Shown here: positions 16,154 to 25,314 of the stretch, one piece after another
Layout: every line of letters begins with the position of its first letter
Position numbering within the stretch: position 1 is the first letter of the stretch
NCBI GenBank assembly: GCA_910589045.1
Contig: CAJUSH010000008.1
Location: forward strand, 18,104-82,103
Direction: 5' to 3'
Source of the DNA: an uncultured Eubacterium sp.
Lineage (GTDB): Bacteria; Bacillota_A; Clostridia; Lachnospirales; Lachnospiraceae
DNA length: 64,000 nucleotides
The notes under the pieces: generated by a model
Told to the model about the DNA's origin: nothing
What the model saw: the letters and a program-made list of their open reading frames with translations, nothing else
Databases searched by the model: none
Position numbers and translations under genes: made by a program

Positions 16154-17545
16154 ATGAAAAAAAATAAAAAAATTGTACGATATCCAAGAGTCATCAACAT
16201 CAATATCGGCGTGATTTTTTTTGCGCTCATTTTTATATATTTGATATTTAACATTTACACCTATGTGACGGCAAAGCATGTATCTTACTATGAAGTGGAC
16301 GAGGGCAGTATCCGCGTCAAAACGAGCTACACAGGGCTTGCACTCCGTGAGGAGCAGATTGTCTATGCGAATGAGGGCGGTTACATCAATTACTATTTAA
16401 AGGATAATTCCCGGGCGAAGCAGGGCTCCCTTATCTGCTCCGTGGACGAAAACGGCAACATAGCAAGCCAGATTACAGACGCGGGCGGAGCCGATAGCTC
16501 CTTAGACGCCTCCGCGTACCGTGTGCTGGTGGAGCAGATGAAAGACTACAGCAACACCTACACAGACATGAATTTTTATGAGAGCTACACCTTCAAGGAG
16601 GATCTGCGGGCAGAGCTGATGGAGGCAGTAAACTTAAGCGCCCTGAACTCCATGTCGGAGTACGCGGAGGGTGCCGAGGCCGACCATACGTTTCACCGGA
16701 TGAACGCACCGGAGCCTGGAATCGTTTCCTATTATTATGACGGCTACGAGGGCGTAACCGTAAACAATTTCACGGAAGAAATGCTGGATGAAGCCGGCTA
16801 CGAGAAGAAGAACCTCAAGGCCGCCTCAGAGGTGACGGCAGGCGATCCGCTATACAAGCTTGTGACCTCGGAGGACTGGCAGATCGTGTTTGCCATCGAT
16901 TCACAGGTGCGTGCGCTGCTGGAGGGTGATTCCGCCATCAACGTCCGTTTCCGCTCGGATGAGACAACGGCCTGGGCGACCTATGAAATTTTGAACCGGA
17001 ATGACAGCACCTACCTTGTCCTGCACTTTACAAACTCCATGATCCGCTATGCCTCGGATCGTTTTATCGACGTGGAGCTTTTGCTGGCAAAGCAGGAGGG
17101 CTTAAAGATTTCCAACAGCTCCATCGTCTCCAAGGATTTTTACGCCGTGCCCCAGGAGTACTTTACCCGCGGCGGCAACTCCAACTCGCAGGGGCTGCTG
17201 GTGGAAACCATAAGCGAGGACGGCAGCACCATTCAGCAGTTCATCGCCACGAATATTTATTATTCCACCGAGGAGAGCTATTATGTGAGCGAGGATGGGC
17301 TTACCGCAGGCGCTAAAATCATCGATCCAGCGGGTATGGAAAACTATGTTTTAAGCGGAACAGAAAGCCTGCAGGGCGTCTACAACATTAACAAGGGCTA
17401 CGCCGTGTTCCGCATCATTGACGTGTTGTATCAGAACGAGGAATATACCATCATCGCCCGTGGGACGAGCTATGGTCTTTCACAGTACGACCATATCGCG
17501 CTGGACGGCTCGCTTGTCACGGAGCATGAGATCATTACCCGATAG
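16154..17545 (+). CDS. HlyD-like bitopic membrane protein upstream of yggS-sepF
   Basis: The 463-residue protein has a basic N-terminus, one transmembrane helix (about 17-38) and a large outside domain. The segment RVKTSYTGLALREEQIVYA followed by a glycine-rich strand resembles the barrel-sandwich hybrid start of HlyD/membrane-fusion proteins, and a second half-motif appears near 230-250 (AGDPLYKLV). No transporter gene is adjacent. Proteins of this type precede yggS and sepF in many Clostridia, so a cell-envelope or division role is possible; this is inference. Confidence 0.7.
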   Translation: MKKNKKIVRYPRVININIGVIFFALIFIYLIFNIYTYVTAKHVSYYEVDEGSIRVKTSYTGLALREEQIVYANEGGYINYYLKDNSRAKQGSLICSVDENGNIASQITDAGGADSSLDASAYRVLVEQMKDYSNTYTDMNFYESYTFKEDLRAELMEAVNLSALNSMSEYAEGAEADHTFHRMNAPEPGIVSYYYDGYEGVTVNNFTEEMLDEAGYEKKNLKAASEVTAGDPLYKLVTSEDWQIVFAIDSQVRALLEGDSAINVRFRSDETTAWATYEILNRNDSTYLVLHFTNSMIRYASDRFIDVELLLAKQEGLKISNSSIVSKDFYAVPQEYFTRGGNSNSQGLLVETISEDGSTIQQFIATNIYYSTEESYYVSEDGLTAGAKIIDPAGMENYVLSGTESLQGVYNINKGYAVFRIIDVLYQNEEYTIIARGTSYGLSQYDHIALDGSLVTEHEIITR

Positions 17546-17599
17546 ATAACAGCTTAAACGATTCTAATCAATTCAAATCAAAGAGGAGTGTGATTTAAT

Positions 17600-18298
17600 A
17601 TGTTAAAGGACAATTATACAAATGTTGAAAACCGGATTTCAAAGGCATGTGCGCGGGCGGGCAGGGATCGATCTGAAGTAACGCTCATTGCGGTCAGCAA
17701 GACCAAGCCGGTGGATATGCTGCGGGAAATCTACGACGCAGGTGCCAGATGCTTTGGCGAAAACAAGGTACAGGAGATCTGTGAGAAATATGACAAGCTC
17801 CCGGAGGATGTAAGCTGGCACATGATCGGGCATCTGCAGCGCAACAAAGTGCGTCAGGTCATCGACAAGGCAGCGCTCATCCACTCGGTGGATTCCTACC
17901 GGCTGGCACAGGAGATCAGTGTCCAGGCTCAGAAGCGGGGAATCACGGTACCGATTCTTGTGGAGGTAAATATTGCACAGGAGGAGAGTAAATTCGGCAT
18001 TTCCGCCGGGGATACGGTGCAGCTTGTGGAGGAGATCGCGGTTCTTCCGAATCTGCGTATACAGGGTCTTATGACGATCGCGCCGGCTACCGACGATCCG
18101 GAGGACAATCGGGCTTATTTTCGCCAAATCAAACAATTATCTGTTGACATAAAAAACAAAAACATTGATAATGTATGTATGGAAATTTTGTCCATGGGCA
18201 TGACCGGCGATTATGAGGTCGCCATAGAAGAGGGTGCCACGATGGTGCGCGTCGGGACCGGTATATTCGGTGCCCGCAATTACAGCAACAACGCATAG
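17600..18298 (+). CDS. yggS: YggS/PLPBP family pyridoxal-phosphate homeostasis protein
   Basis: This 232-residue single-domain PLP-binding TIM-barrel protein buffers cellular PLP; no enzymatic activity is established. The PLP lysine is in LIAVSKTKP (about residue 35), and the MIGHLQRNKV and GLMTIAP motifs are present, with GMTGDYEVAIEEGATMVRVG forming the phosphate-binding end. AGAGGAG precedes the ATG. It lies in the yggS-sepF-ylmH order conserved in Firmicutes (ylmE-ylmF-ylmH in Bacillus). Confidence 0.95.
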   Translation: MLKDNYTNVENRISKACARAGRDRSEVTLIAVSKTKPVDMLREIYDAGARCFGENKVQEICEKYDKLPEDVSWHMIGHLQRNKVRQVIDKAALIHSVDSYRLAQEISVQAQKRGITVPILVEVNIAQEESKFGISAGDTVQLVEEIAVLPNLRIQGLMTIAPATDDPEDNRAYFRQIKQLSVDIKNKNIDNVCMEILSMGMTGDYEVAIEEGATMVRVGTGIFGARNYSNNA

Positions 18299-18397
18299 GA
18301 AAAAGGTAACGATGACATGCGAAGCATCGCACACCTTTTGAGGATATGCCCGTGAGCGATGCGAGCGGGTGTACATTGAAAATAGGAGAGATAGTTC

Positions 18398-18916
18398 ATG
18401 GGAGTATTTGACGGATTTTTAAATATGATGCGTCTCGGACCGGATGATGACGATGATTTTTACGATGATGGCTACGAGGATGAAGTAGAAGAGAAGCCGA
18501 AGCCCAGCCGGAGCCGCACAAAGAGTGACTCGGACTATGAGCCGGAGGAGTCCGTCACCGAGATCAAGCGCGCCAAGGAAAAACAGCAAAGCAAGATCAC
18601 GCCGATGCGCACCTCCTCGCGGCGCTCTCAAAGCCAGGCAGGCATGGAGGTATGTGTGATCAAGCCCACCACCTTCGACGAATCCCGTGAGATCACGGAG
18701 ACGCTGCTGGCCAATCGGACGGTAGTACTGAACGTGGAAGGTCTTGACGTGGACATTGCACAGCGGATCATTGACTTTACGTCCGGTTCCTGTTTTGCCA
18801 TAAACGGCAATTTACAGAAAATTTCAAATTATATATTTATTATTACACCGGAAAGCGTCGATATTTCCGGAGATTTCCAGTCCTTTATGGACAGCTTTGA
18901 TATATCGGGGATCTGA
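18398..18916 (+). CDS. sepF: Cell division protein SepF
   Basis: SepF anchors FtsZ filaments to the membrane and bends them at the septum. The 172-residue protein starts with a short amphipathic membrane helix (MGVFDGFLNMMRL), followed by an acidic, then a basic, disordered linker (about 20-80). The compact SepF domain includes LNVEGLDVDIAQRIIDFTSG and the GNLQKISNYIFIITP motif. An AGGAGAG site precedes the ATG. The 99-bp gap from yggS contains complementary GCATCGC and GCGATGC elements that could form a leader hairpin. Confidence 0.95.
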   Translation: MGVFDGFLNMMRLGPDDDDDFYDDGYEDEVEEKPKPSRSRTKSDSDYEPEESVTEIKRAKEKQQSKITPMRTSSRRSQSQAGMEVCVIKPTTFDESREITETLLANRTVVLNVEGLDVDIAQRIIDFTSGSCFAINGNLQKISNYIFIITPESVDISGDFQSFMDSFDISGI

Positions 18917-18920
18917 TGCC

Positions 18921-19706
18921 ATGAACGATGAATTACAGTACATGGCTAAACGGTTTTCTGATTTGTCGGGACAGGCTGACCGAAAGGGAATCATCCTGTT
19001 CAGCGATTTTCTTTCCCTGGGCGAACAGACCCTCTTAGCGCAGCAGGCGAAAAAGCTTGCATCGGCTTATGAGCTGTTCGGCGGCTATGAGTGTGCAGAG
19101 CGTCAGATGGCAGCGTTCATCCCTGATGCTCTCTTTTATGATGCGCGAAGAGAGGAAGGGAAGCCTTTTGCAGCCGGGCAATATCCATTCAAGTGCCTGC
19201 GTATCCTTCCGGCGCATCCCAAATTTGCAGAAAAGCTTACCCATCGCGATGTGCTCGGAGCGCTCATGAGCCTCGGGCTTGAGCGCAACCGGCTTGGCGA
19301 CCTGATCGTCGACGGTGAACAGATACTTGTTTTTGCACAGGATAGGATTGTTCCTTATCTTATGGACAGTCTTTCCTCGGTGCGCCATACGGCGGTGATA
19401 CTGGAAATCTTGGAAGAGCAGTGCATTTCGTACGAGCCGCATTTTACGGAGAAGGAAGCGATCGTTACGTCCAACCGCCTGGATGCAGTTATTGCCGCGA
19501 TCTGTAAGACATCCCGCTCTGCATCCCTCAAGCTCATCAGTGAGGGCAAAATCTTTGTAAACGGAACAGAGAGTTTACATAACACATATTATTGTAAACA
19601 GGGGGACATTCTTTCCATCCGCGGCTTCGGAAAGGTTCGCTTTGGTGAAATACTCGGAACCACAAAAAAAGACCGGTTGAAGTTTTCCTATAAAATTTAC
19701 AGCTGA
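18921..19706 (+). CDS. ylmH: YlmH family RNA-binding protein (S4 domain)
   Basis: The 261-residue protein has a mixed N-terminal domain and a C-terminal S4 RNA-binding domain (SASLKLISEGKIFVNG, near residue 200). YlmH in Bacillus is a ribosome-associated factor acting on stalled complexes, and it lies downstream of sepF as here. The ATG at 18921 follows GGGGATCTG; the frame opens a few codons earlier with a TTG that overlaps sepF. It starts 4 bp after the sepF stop. Confidence 0.9.
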   Translation: MNDELQYMAKRFSDLSGQADRKGIILFSDFLSLGEQTLLAQQAKKLASAYELFGGYECAERQMAAFIPDALFYDARREEGKPFAAGQYPFKCLRILPAHPKFAEKLTHRDVLGALMSLGLERNRLGDLIVDGEQILVFAQDRIVPYLMDSLSSVRHTAVILEILEEQCISYEPHFTEKEAIVTSNRLDAVIAAICKTSRSASLKLISEGKIFVNGTESLHNTYYCKQGDILSIRGFGKVRFGEILGTTKKDRLKFSYKIYS

Positions 19707-19750
19707 TAAAAATCAAATGAAAATTTAACCAGACAGGAAAGGGGTATTAA

Positions 19751-20848
19751 ATGCGCAAGGAAATCACGGTTCATGAAAACGGTGAGCCTATCTATGAGAT
19801 CACGCTAAACGAAACCTTCGATCAGCTCGCGGCGGATATAAGCCGTGCAGTCGGGGCGACGGAGACAAAAAAGGTCTGCATTGTATCGGATTCAAACGTA
19901 GCAGAAATTTACTTAAAGAAAATTTGTTCCATACTCGAGCAGCAGTTCCACACGGTGATTTCTTATATTTTTGAAGCCGGGGAACAAAGTAAAAATATGG
20001 AAACGGTTCAAAAATTATATGAGCAGTTAATAATCAATCGATTTGACCGCCATGATCTGCTCGTTGCGCTCGGCGGCGGCGTTGTGGGTGACCTGACCGG
20101 CTTTAGCGCGGCGACCTACCTGCGCGGCGTTGATTTTATCCAGATACCGACGTCGCTTCTCGCACAGGTCGACTCAAGCATCGGCGGCAAGACCGGGGTG
20201 GATTTCCAGCAGTATAAAAACATGGTGGGCGCATTTTATCAGCCGCAGCTGGTGTATATGAGCATGGAAGTGTTCGCTTCCCTTCCCGACCGGCAGTTTG
20301 CGGGGGGTATGGCAGAGGAGATCAAGCATGGACTCATCCGGGACCGTGCATATTATACATGGATTCGTGAAAACCGTGAGCTCATTTTACAAAAATCACC
20401 GAATACGCTGATTGGTCTGCTGGAAACCGGCTGCAACATCAAACGCGTTGTTGTGGAGCATGATCCCACGGAAAAAGGAGAGCGGGCGCTTTTGAATTTC
20501 GGCCACACCATTGGTCACGCCATCGAAAAGCTGTCCGATTTTTCCCTGTATCATGGGGAGTGCGTTTCCATTGGCATTGTAGCGGCAGCCTTCCTGTCCA
20601 TGAAGAAGGGCTGCCTGACACCGGAAATGCTTCACGATATCGAGGAGGTGCTTGCCTCCTATGACCTGCCAATCCGTGTGAGCGGCTACGATGCCCGGGA
20701 AATCCTGAATACAACAAAGTCCGACAAAAAGATGATTGGCGGCAAAATTAAATTTACCTTATTAAAAGGGATCGGCGAAGCATATTCGGATCTGAGCCTG
20801 ACGGATGATGATCTGCTTGAGGCGATCGCGTATGTGCTGCGCGCATAA
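19751..20848 (+). CDS. aroB: 3-dehydroquinate synthase AroB
   Basis: AroB cyclises DAHP to 3-dehydroquinate in the shikimate pathway, using NAD and a divalent metal. At 365 residues the length fits. The GGGVVGDLTGF motif binds NAD, PTSLLAQVDSSIGGKTG carries substrate-binding residues, and the metal ligands are visible in EEIKHG and FGHTIGHAIE. A GGAAAGGGG site precedes the ATG. No other shikimate gene is near; aroB sits between ylmH and lspA, 10 bp before lspA. Confidence 0.97.
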   Translation: MRKEITVHENGEPIYEITLNETFDQLAADISRAVGATETKKVCIVSDSNVAEIYLKKICSILEQQFHTVISYIFEAGEQSKNMETVQKLYEQLIINRFDRHDLLVALGGGVVGDLTGFSAATYLRGVDFIQIPTSLLAQVDSSIGGKTGVDFQQYKNMVGAFYQPQLVYMSMEVFASLPDRQFAGGMAEEIKHGLIRDRAYYTWIRENRELILQKSPNTLIGLLETGCNIKRVVVEHDPTEKGERALLNFGHTIGHAIEKLSDFSLYHGECVSIGIVAAAFLSMKKGCLTPEMLHDIEEVLASYDLPIRVSGYDAREILNTTKSDKKMIGGKIKFTLLKGIGEAYSDLSLTDDDLLEAIAYVLRA

Positions 20849-20858
20849 GGAGTTTTTT

Positions 20859-21404
20859 ATGAACACAAAAAAGAGTCTGGGAGTACTTTATGGCCTTGGT
20901 GTGCTCCTTTCTGTTGTCCTGATCTGGCTTGACCAGTTTACAAAATACCTGGCGGTTGAAGGTCTGCGTGGAAAGCGGCCCTTTGTGATCCTGCCGGGAG
21001 TATTTGAGCTTCGCTATCTGGAAAATCAGGGAGCTGCGTTTGGCGTGCTCCAGGGAAAACGTACGTTTTTCCTCGTGGTAACGCTTTTGATGATCCTGCT
21101 TTTGATCTATGTTTATGGCAGGATACCGCTCCGGAAACGTTTTTTTGCACTTCACGGCATCTGCATCGCACTGTTTGCAGGAGCGGTCGGCAACTGCATT
21201 GACCGTGCCGCGAATGATTATGTCATTGACTTTTTTTACTTTTCGCTGATCAATTTCCCGATTTTTAATGTCGCGGATATTTATGTTACATGTGCAATGG
21301 CGGTATTTGTGGTACTGTTTCTTTTTTATTACAGGGAAGAGGAGCTTGACCTTCTCGCCGCAGAGATTTTTCCGTGGAAGAAGAGGGAGGCGAGCGGGTC
21401 ATGA
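20859..21404 (+). CDS. lspA: Prolipoprotein signal peptidase (LspA)
   Basis: LspA removes the signal peptide of lipoproteins after lipidation. The 181-residue protein has four transmembrane helices with the motifs WLDQFTK, LENQGAAFG, GNCIDR and FNVADI; the last two hold the catalytic aspartates. I set the start at the ATG at 20859, which follows AAGGAG. It ends in ATGA shared with the next gene, so the two are coupled. An lspA-rluD order is normal in Firmicutes. Confidence 0.96.
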   Translation: MNTKKSLGVLYGLGVLLSVVLIWLDQFTKYLAVEGLRGKRPFVILPGVFELRYLENQGAAFGVLQGKRTFFLVVTLLMILLLIYVYGRIPLRKRFFALHGICIALFAGAVGNCIDRAANDYVIDFFYFSLINFPIFNVADIYVTCAMAVFVVLFLFYYREEELDLLAAEIFPWKKREASGS

Positions 21405-22330
21405 GTGAAAGTATGATCACAACCTTTGAAGTTACGTTTGAATATGAGGACGAACGATTAGATAAGTTCTTGGCCGCAGTTTTTCCGGATCGGTCAAGAA
21501 CTTATTTTTCAAAGCTCATCAAAGGCGGAAATGTCACGATGGAAGGGAACGTACTGAAGGCAAATTACAGGCTTCGTACCGATGACCTGATTACGGTGGA
21601 GCTGCCGCCTGCCGAATGCCTGGCCATCGAAGCGGAACCTATTCCCCTTGATATTCTCTATGAGGACGACGACCTGCTCGTTGTAAACAAGCCGAAGGGG
21701 ATGGTGGTGCATCCCTCCGTCGGACATTATTCGGGTACACTGGTGAATGCCGTCATGTATCACTGCGGGAACAGTCTCAGCGGAATCGGCGGTGTAGTGC
21801 GTCCGGGCATCGTTCACCGCATTGACCGCGACACCACCGGCTCGCTCATTATCTGCAAGACAGATCAGGCACATACGCATATTGCCGCACAGATCAAGGA
21901 TCATTCCTGCAACCGGAGATACCACGGTATCGTCATCGGAAATCTGCCGGAGGATACGGGAACTATCGACGCGCCGATCGGGCGCGACCCCGCAAACCGC
22001 AAGAAGATGGCGGTAAACAGGAAAAACGGGAAACAGGCGGTGACCCATTACTGCGTGCTTGAGCGCTTTGGAAATTATACCTACGTTGAATTTACGCTGG
22101 AAACCGGACGCACCCATCAGATCCGCGTGCACATGGCAAGTATCGGCCATCCGCTGCTCGGTGACGAGGTCTACGGCGGCAGGAGGGCAAACGGAAAATG
22201 GAAGCTCACGGGCCAGACCCTGCACGCAATGAATTTAGGATTTATTCACCCGAAAACCGGAAAATTTTTGGAAATTTCCGCACAATTACCAGAATATTTT
22301 GAAAAATTATTAGCAGATTTGCGTAAATAA
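21401..22330 (+). CDS. rluD: RluA/RluD family pseudouridine synthase
   Basis: The enzyme converts uridines in 23S rRNA to pseudouridine. The 309-residue protein has an N-terminal S4 domain (DERLDKFLAAVFPDRSRTY) and a RluA catalytic domain with the HRIDRDTTGSL motif, which holds the catalytic Asp. The ATG overlaps the lspA stop by 4 bp and is preceded by GGGAGG. RluD is the closest named type from the lspA neighbour; the precise rRNA site is not known. Confidence 0.93.
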   Translation: MSESMITTFEVTFEYEDERLDKFLAAVFPDRSRTYFSKLIKGGNVTMEGNVLKANYRLRTDDLITVELPPAECLAIEAEPIPLDILYEDDDLLVVNKPKGMVVHPSVGHYSGTLVNAVMYHCGNSLSGIGGVVRPGIVHRIDRDTTGSLIICKTDQAHTHIAAQIKDHSCNRRYHGIVIGNLPEDTGTIDAPIGRDPANRKKMAVNRKNGKQAVTHYCVLERFGNYTYVEFTLETGRTHQIRVHMASIGHPLLGDEVYGGRRANGKWKLTGQTLHAMNLGFIHPKTGKFLEISAQLPEYFEKLLADLRK

Positions 22331-22348
22331 TGATATAATATAAGCAGC

Positions 22349-22389
22349 ATTTCAGTAACAGGACGATTGAACTGTTGCCTGGATGAAAT
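22349..22389 (+). other. Hairpin in the leader of the cytidylate kinase-like gene
   Basis: Nested arms pair: ATTTCA (22349-22354) with TGAAAT (22384-22389), and GTAACAG (22355-22361) with CTGTTGC (22372-22378). A TATAAT at 22334-22339 could be the -10 of a promoter; its -35 is weak. There is no T-run, so this is not a terminator; an mRNA stability or regulatory role is possible. Confidence 0.4.
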
Positions 22390-22414
22390 TCCCAATTAGA
22401 AAGGAAGTGTTTCT

Positions 22415-23032
22415 ATGGAAAATATCATTTATACGATTGGACGTGAATTTGGAAGCGGTGGGAAGGATGTCGGGCAAAAGCTTGCCGAAAAGCTTGGGGT
22501 TCCTTTTTTCGACAAGGAGCTGTTAAGCCGTGCATCCGCAGAGAGCGGTCTGTGCGAGGAAATCTTTCATATGCAGGACGAAAAGCCTACCAGCAGCTTT
22601 TTGTATTCCCTTGTAACCGATACATATTCTTTCAGCAATTATCACGGCAGCGCCTATCTGGATATGCCGTTGAGCCAGAAGGTATTTCTTGCACAGTTTG
22701 ATACGATCAAAAGAATTGCAAAAGAAGGTTCTTGCGTTATCGTCGGACGCTGCGCCGATTACGCCTTGTCCGAGCACACGAACTGCATCAACGCATTCAT
22801 TTATGCTGGCAAGGATTACCGCATCAGGCGCGTTGCAAAGCACTTAAACCTTTCCGAAGGCAAGGCAAAGGACCTGATCAACCGGACGGATAAACAGCGT
22901 GCAAGCTATTATAATTTCTATACAAACAAAAAGTGGGGTGATTCCCGCAGCTATGATTTGTCACTGAGCAGTGAAAAAATCGGCATCGACGGCTGCGTAG
23001 AGATGTTGATGAAGTATGGGGAAATCGTATAA
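22415..23032 (+). CDS. Cytidylate kinase-like family protein
   Basis: The 205-residue protein has an N-terminal P-loop-like GREFGSGGKDVGQKLAEKL followed by a DKELL segment, and CVIVGRCADYAL near the middle, matching the cytidylate kinase-like family. These are nucleoside monophosphate kinase-fold proteins whose substrate is often unknown, and they differ from the true Cmk. A GAAAGGAAG site precedes the ATG. It has its own likely promoter and is followed by the repeat cluster. Confidence 0.85.
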   Translation: MENIIYTIGREFGSGGKDVGQKLAEKLGVPFFDKELLSRASAESGLCEEIFHMQDEKPTSSFLYSLVTDTYSFSNYHGSAYLDMPLSQKVFLAQFDTIKRIAKEGSCVIVGRCADYALSEHTNCINAFIYAGKDYRIRRVAKHLNLSEGKAKDLINRTDKQRASYYNFYTNKKWGDSRSYDLSLSSEKIGIDGCVEMLMKYGEIV

Positions 23033-23344
23033 ACTATTCGCAAAAGAACAGTTTAACGAATAGTTAGCGCTTGTGATATATAGAATTAGGCACAGGCTGT
23101 TTTTTAAGGCGCTAACTAGTTCGTTAAACTGTGTGGTTAACATATGAATTTTGTTAATGCCTGTGATATATAGAATTAGGCACAGCTTTCTTTAAGGCGC
23201 CAACTAGTTCGTTAAACTGTGTGGTTAACGTATGAATTTAGTTCGTTAAACTGTGTGATTAACACATGAATTTTGTTGGCGCCTGTAATATATAGAATTA
23301 GGCACAGCTTTCTTTAAGGTGCTGACTCGTCCGTTTAACATATT
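23032..23344. repeat. Cluster of palindromic repeats between convergent genes
   Basis: Three copies of a unit built on TATATAGAATTAGGCACAG start near 23072, 23162 and 23284 (spacings 90 and 122 bp). Each is followed by TTTAAGG and a GCGC(C/T)AACTAGTTCG-like arm; the third copy is diverged. In the first copy, an arm at 23049-23070 is the inverse complement, with one inserted base, of an arm at 23109-23132, so the unit can fold into a long hairpin. A 34-bp sub-unit (about 23205-23274) is duplicated, which accounts for the longer second spacing. A second inverted pair (23032-23040 and 23057-23065) starts at the end of the kinase gene. No reading frame, CRISPR-like regular spacing or transposase is seen. 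Confidence 0.85.
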
Positions 23345-23361
23345 TCGTAGACGAAAGAACG

Positions 23362-23403
23362 AATCCCTAAACTGTATGCAGTACAACAGTCCAGGGATTT
23401 TTC
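23362..23403 (+). terminator. Intrinsic terminator after the repeat cluster
   Basis: AATCCCT (23362-23368) pairs with AGGGATT (23393-23399) around an inner ACTGT / ACAGT pair, then a T-run. Orientation suits transcription from the cytidylate kinase-like gene through the repeats. Confidence 0.7.
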
Positions 23404-23414
23404 TTCGCTTTTTA

Positions 23415-25082
23415 TCATACAGCTATATTCAGAAATTCTCCCAGTGCAGCCTTCGCGCGCCATGTAGACAGATTCCATGACATAAGTGAATCCTCGCTTA
23501 GCAGGCTCCGGTTTCTTCCGATCCACTGCACCAGCCATCCGCAGGCTTTGTCGTCCGGATCAAAGTAATCAAACATTTCCTCACCGATTTGCACATCATA
23601 AGCCGCACAGATCTTCTGCAGCTTTTCCCACACACCGGATGCATATTCATTGTCAGACTGCTCCAGAAAGCCGACGGCCTCCGGCAAGGCATCTATTGAC
23701 AGCTCGCTCATATAATTCAGGATACCGTCTGCGTTATCCGCATTCAAATGCGCCAGATCATAGCGCACTACAAACCCCTCCGCATTGGAAAATGAAAACA
23801 ACGTGTAAGCAATGCTGATAACAGCCATGAAATAAGGCAAAATCCGAAACTTTTCGTTAAAAACATGTGCGGTCACACCGGCGAGCAAAAACGCGATCGT
23901 TCCCAGTGCTGTGAGCACAACGACCCGCAGCACCGTCAGATGATACGCCTGCACATACAAGATCATACGATACGCACTCGACGCCGTCATCACATAGCTG
24001 CACAGACAAATGCCAAGCAGCACACGTTTCAAATACGCGCTCATCTCAAAAAAGCGCTTCACACCCAGGACGAGAAACAGATTTAAAATGCATACAAAAA
24101 GCAACTGGAAAAATCCGGTACGCGCATATTGCGCATAAGTCATGCCGTCCGGAAGCCGTCGAAAGCCGCCGAAAAGATAAACAACCTGAATCAGGCAAAA
24201 CCACACATACAGTAAAAGCACGGAACTCGTAACGATCCGGGCGATCACGCCGGGAAATGTTGTTTGCGCAGTTTCCACTCTCCCACCGCTGCTTTCAAGT
24301 ATACCATGCATTCCGCAATAGGATGCAAACAGCCCGAACAGAAAGTGAATGCCAATGCCGAATACATCCACCTCGATAACCGGTATCCAGGAAAAGGAAA
24401 TAGCCGACAGCATACTGTAAAATACGGCATCTGCACTCATGAGCAGACTTCCGAGAAAAAGAAGCACCGGAATCGTGATGACAATGCCAAGCAACGCCAT
24501 ATGCTGTTTTTTCACCTGCTCCGCATCCCTCATGCTATGCCGCATACGTAGGCGTGCAGAAAGCCAGCTATACCCTTCCCCAAAGGGAGTCCAAACTCTT
24601 CCGACCGCACCAAAAACCGCAAAAACCATGCTTTTGGCCATCTCCAGGATACTCCATCCGTCACTGTCCTGCGTCTGCGTCAGCAGAAAATAGAGAAGCA
24701 GCAGACAAAATCCGTAATGATTGCAGAAAATCAGCCATTCATTTGCTGTCAAAAGGGTGGAAACACCGAGCAGACCCATGATAGTCAGCAGAAAGCCACT
24801 GCCCTTTTTCAATCGAAGATCCGATGCATGCATCAGATAGATTACATAAATCATGGTCGCTATGATCCATGCGAAAATGCCAAGCCCCATATGATTTTGA
24901 TAGGTAAGAAACGTATAAAAAATCGCATAAACCGCACTTGGAACAAACAGTCTGACAAACCATTGTGCACGGGCTTCCCGGTCTGCCCTGCGCTGTGCTT
25001 CAGTCTGCTGTGCTGCTTCCTTCCATGTTACGGCAGGCACTGTCTGGCCGCCCTGGGGCTGGCCTGTTTGTAATTCGCTCAT
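23415..25082 (-). CDS. DUF4173 family multi-pass membrane protein
   Basis: The 555-residue protein has an N-terminal cytosolic segment (about 1-45) and around ten to twelve transmembrane helices. The GMTYAQYARTGFFQLL motif and the following membrane helices are typical of DUF4173/DUF4153 proteins, which have no known function. The C-terminal 120 residues are soluble, with DLAHLNADNADGILNYMSEL. It begins 3 bp after the stop of the HTH gene, so it is the last gene of the DUF2975-HTH-DUF4173 operon. Confidence 0.85.
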   Translation of the reverse strand: MSELQTGQPQGGQTVPAVTWKEAAQQTEAQRRADREARAQWFVRLFVPSAVYAIFYTFLTYQNHMGLGIFAWIIATMIYVIYLMHASDLRLKKGSGFLLTIMGLLGVSTLLTANEWLIFCNHYGFCLLLLYFLLTQTQDSDGWSILEMAKSMVFAVFGAVGRVWTPFGEGYSWLSARLRMRHSMRDAEQVKKQHMALLGIVITIPVLLFLGSLLMSADAVFYSMLSAISFSWIPVIEVDVFGIGIHFLFGLFASYCGMHGILESSGGRVETAQTTFPGVIARIVTSSVLLLYVWFCLIQVVYLFGGFRRLPDGMTYAQYARTGFFQLLFVCILNLFLVLGVKRFFEMSAYLKRVLLGICLCSYVMTASSAYRMILYVQAYHLTVLRVVVLTALGTIAFLLAGVTAHVFNEKFRILPYFMAVISIAYTLFSFSNAEGFVVRYDLAHLNADNADGILNYMSELSIDALPEAVGFLEQSDNEYASGVWEKLQKICAAYDVQIGEEMFDYFDPDDKACGWLVQWIGRNRSLLSEDSLMSWNLSTWRAKAALGEFLNIAV

Positions 25083-25085
25083 ATT

Positions 25086-25289
25086 CTAATCCTCCAGATA
25101 TTCCAGAAGATCTCCCGGCTGACAGTCCAGTACCTGGCAGATTTTATTTAAGGTTTCCAGCTTAACCGCCTTTGCTTTTCCGTTTTTTAATATGGAGATG
25201 TTCGCCATGGTTATACCGACGCGCTCCGAGAGCTCCGTCACGCTCATCTTCCGTCTCGCGAGCATCACATCCAATCGAATAATAATCAC
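25086..25289 (-). CDS. Small HTH regulator (Cro/C1-type, YozG-like)
   Basis: The 67-residue protein is a single helix-turn-helix domain: LDVMLARRKMSVTELSERVG, then ITMANISILKNGKAKAVKLETL, the pattern of YozG/XRE-type regulators. Such regulators are commonly encoded beside DUF2975 membrane proteins. It lies 25 bp after the DUF2975 stop and 3 bp before the DUF4173 start, so it can control the whole operon. The palindrome at 25870-25900 is the candidate operator. Confidence 0.88.
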   Translation of the reverse strand: MIIIRLDVMLARRKMSVTELSERVGITMANISILKNGKAKAVKLETLNKICQVLDCQPGDLLEYLED

Positions 25290-25314
25290 TTTTGCACCGC
25301 CCTTTCCCGGCTTC

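Noticed and set aside
23032..23344. CRISPR array
   Set aside because: Only three copies, uneven spacing, spacers themselves repeat, and no cas gene is near.
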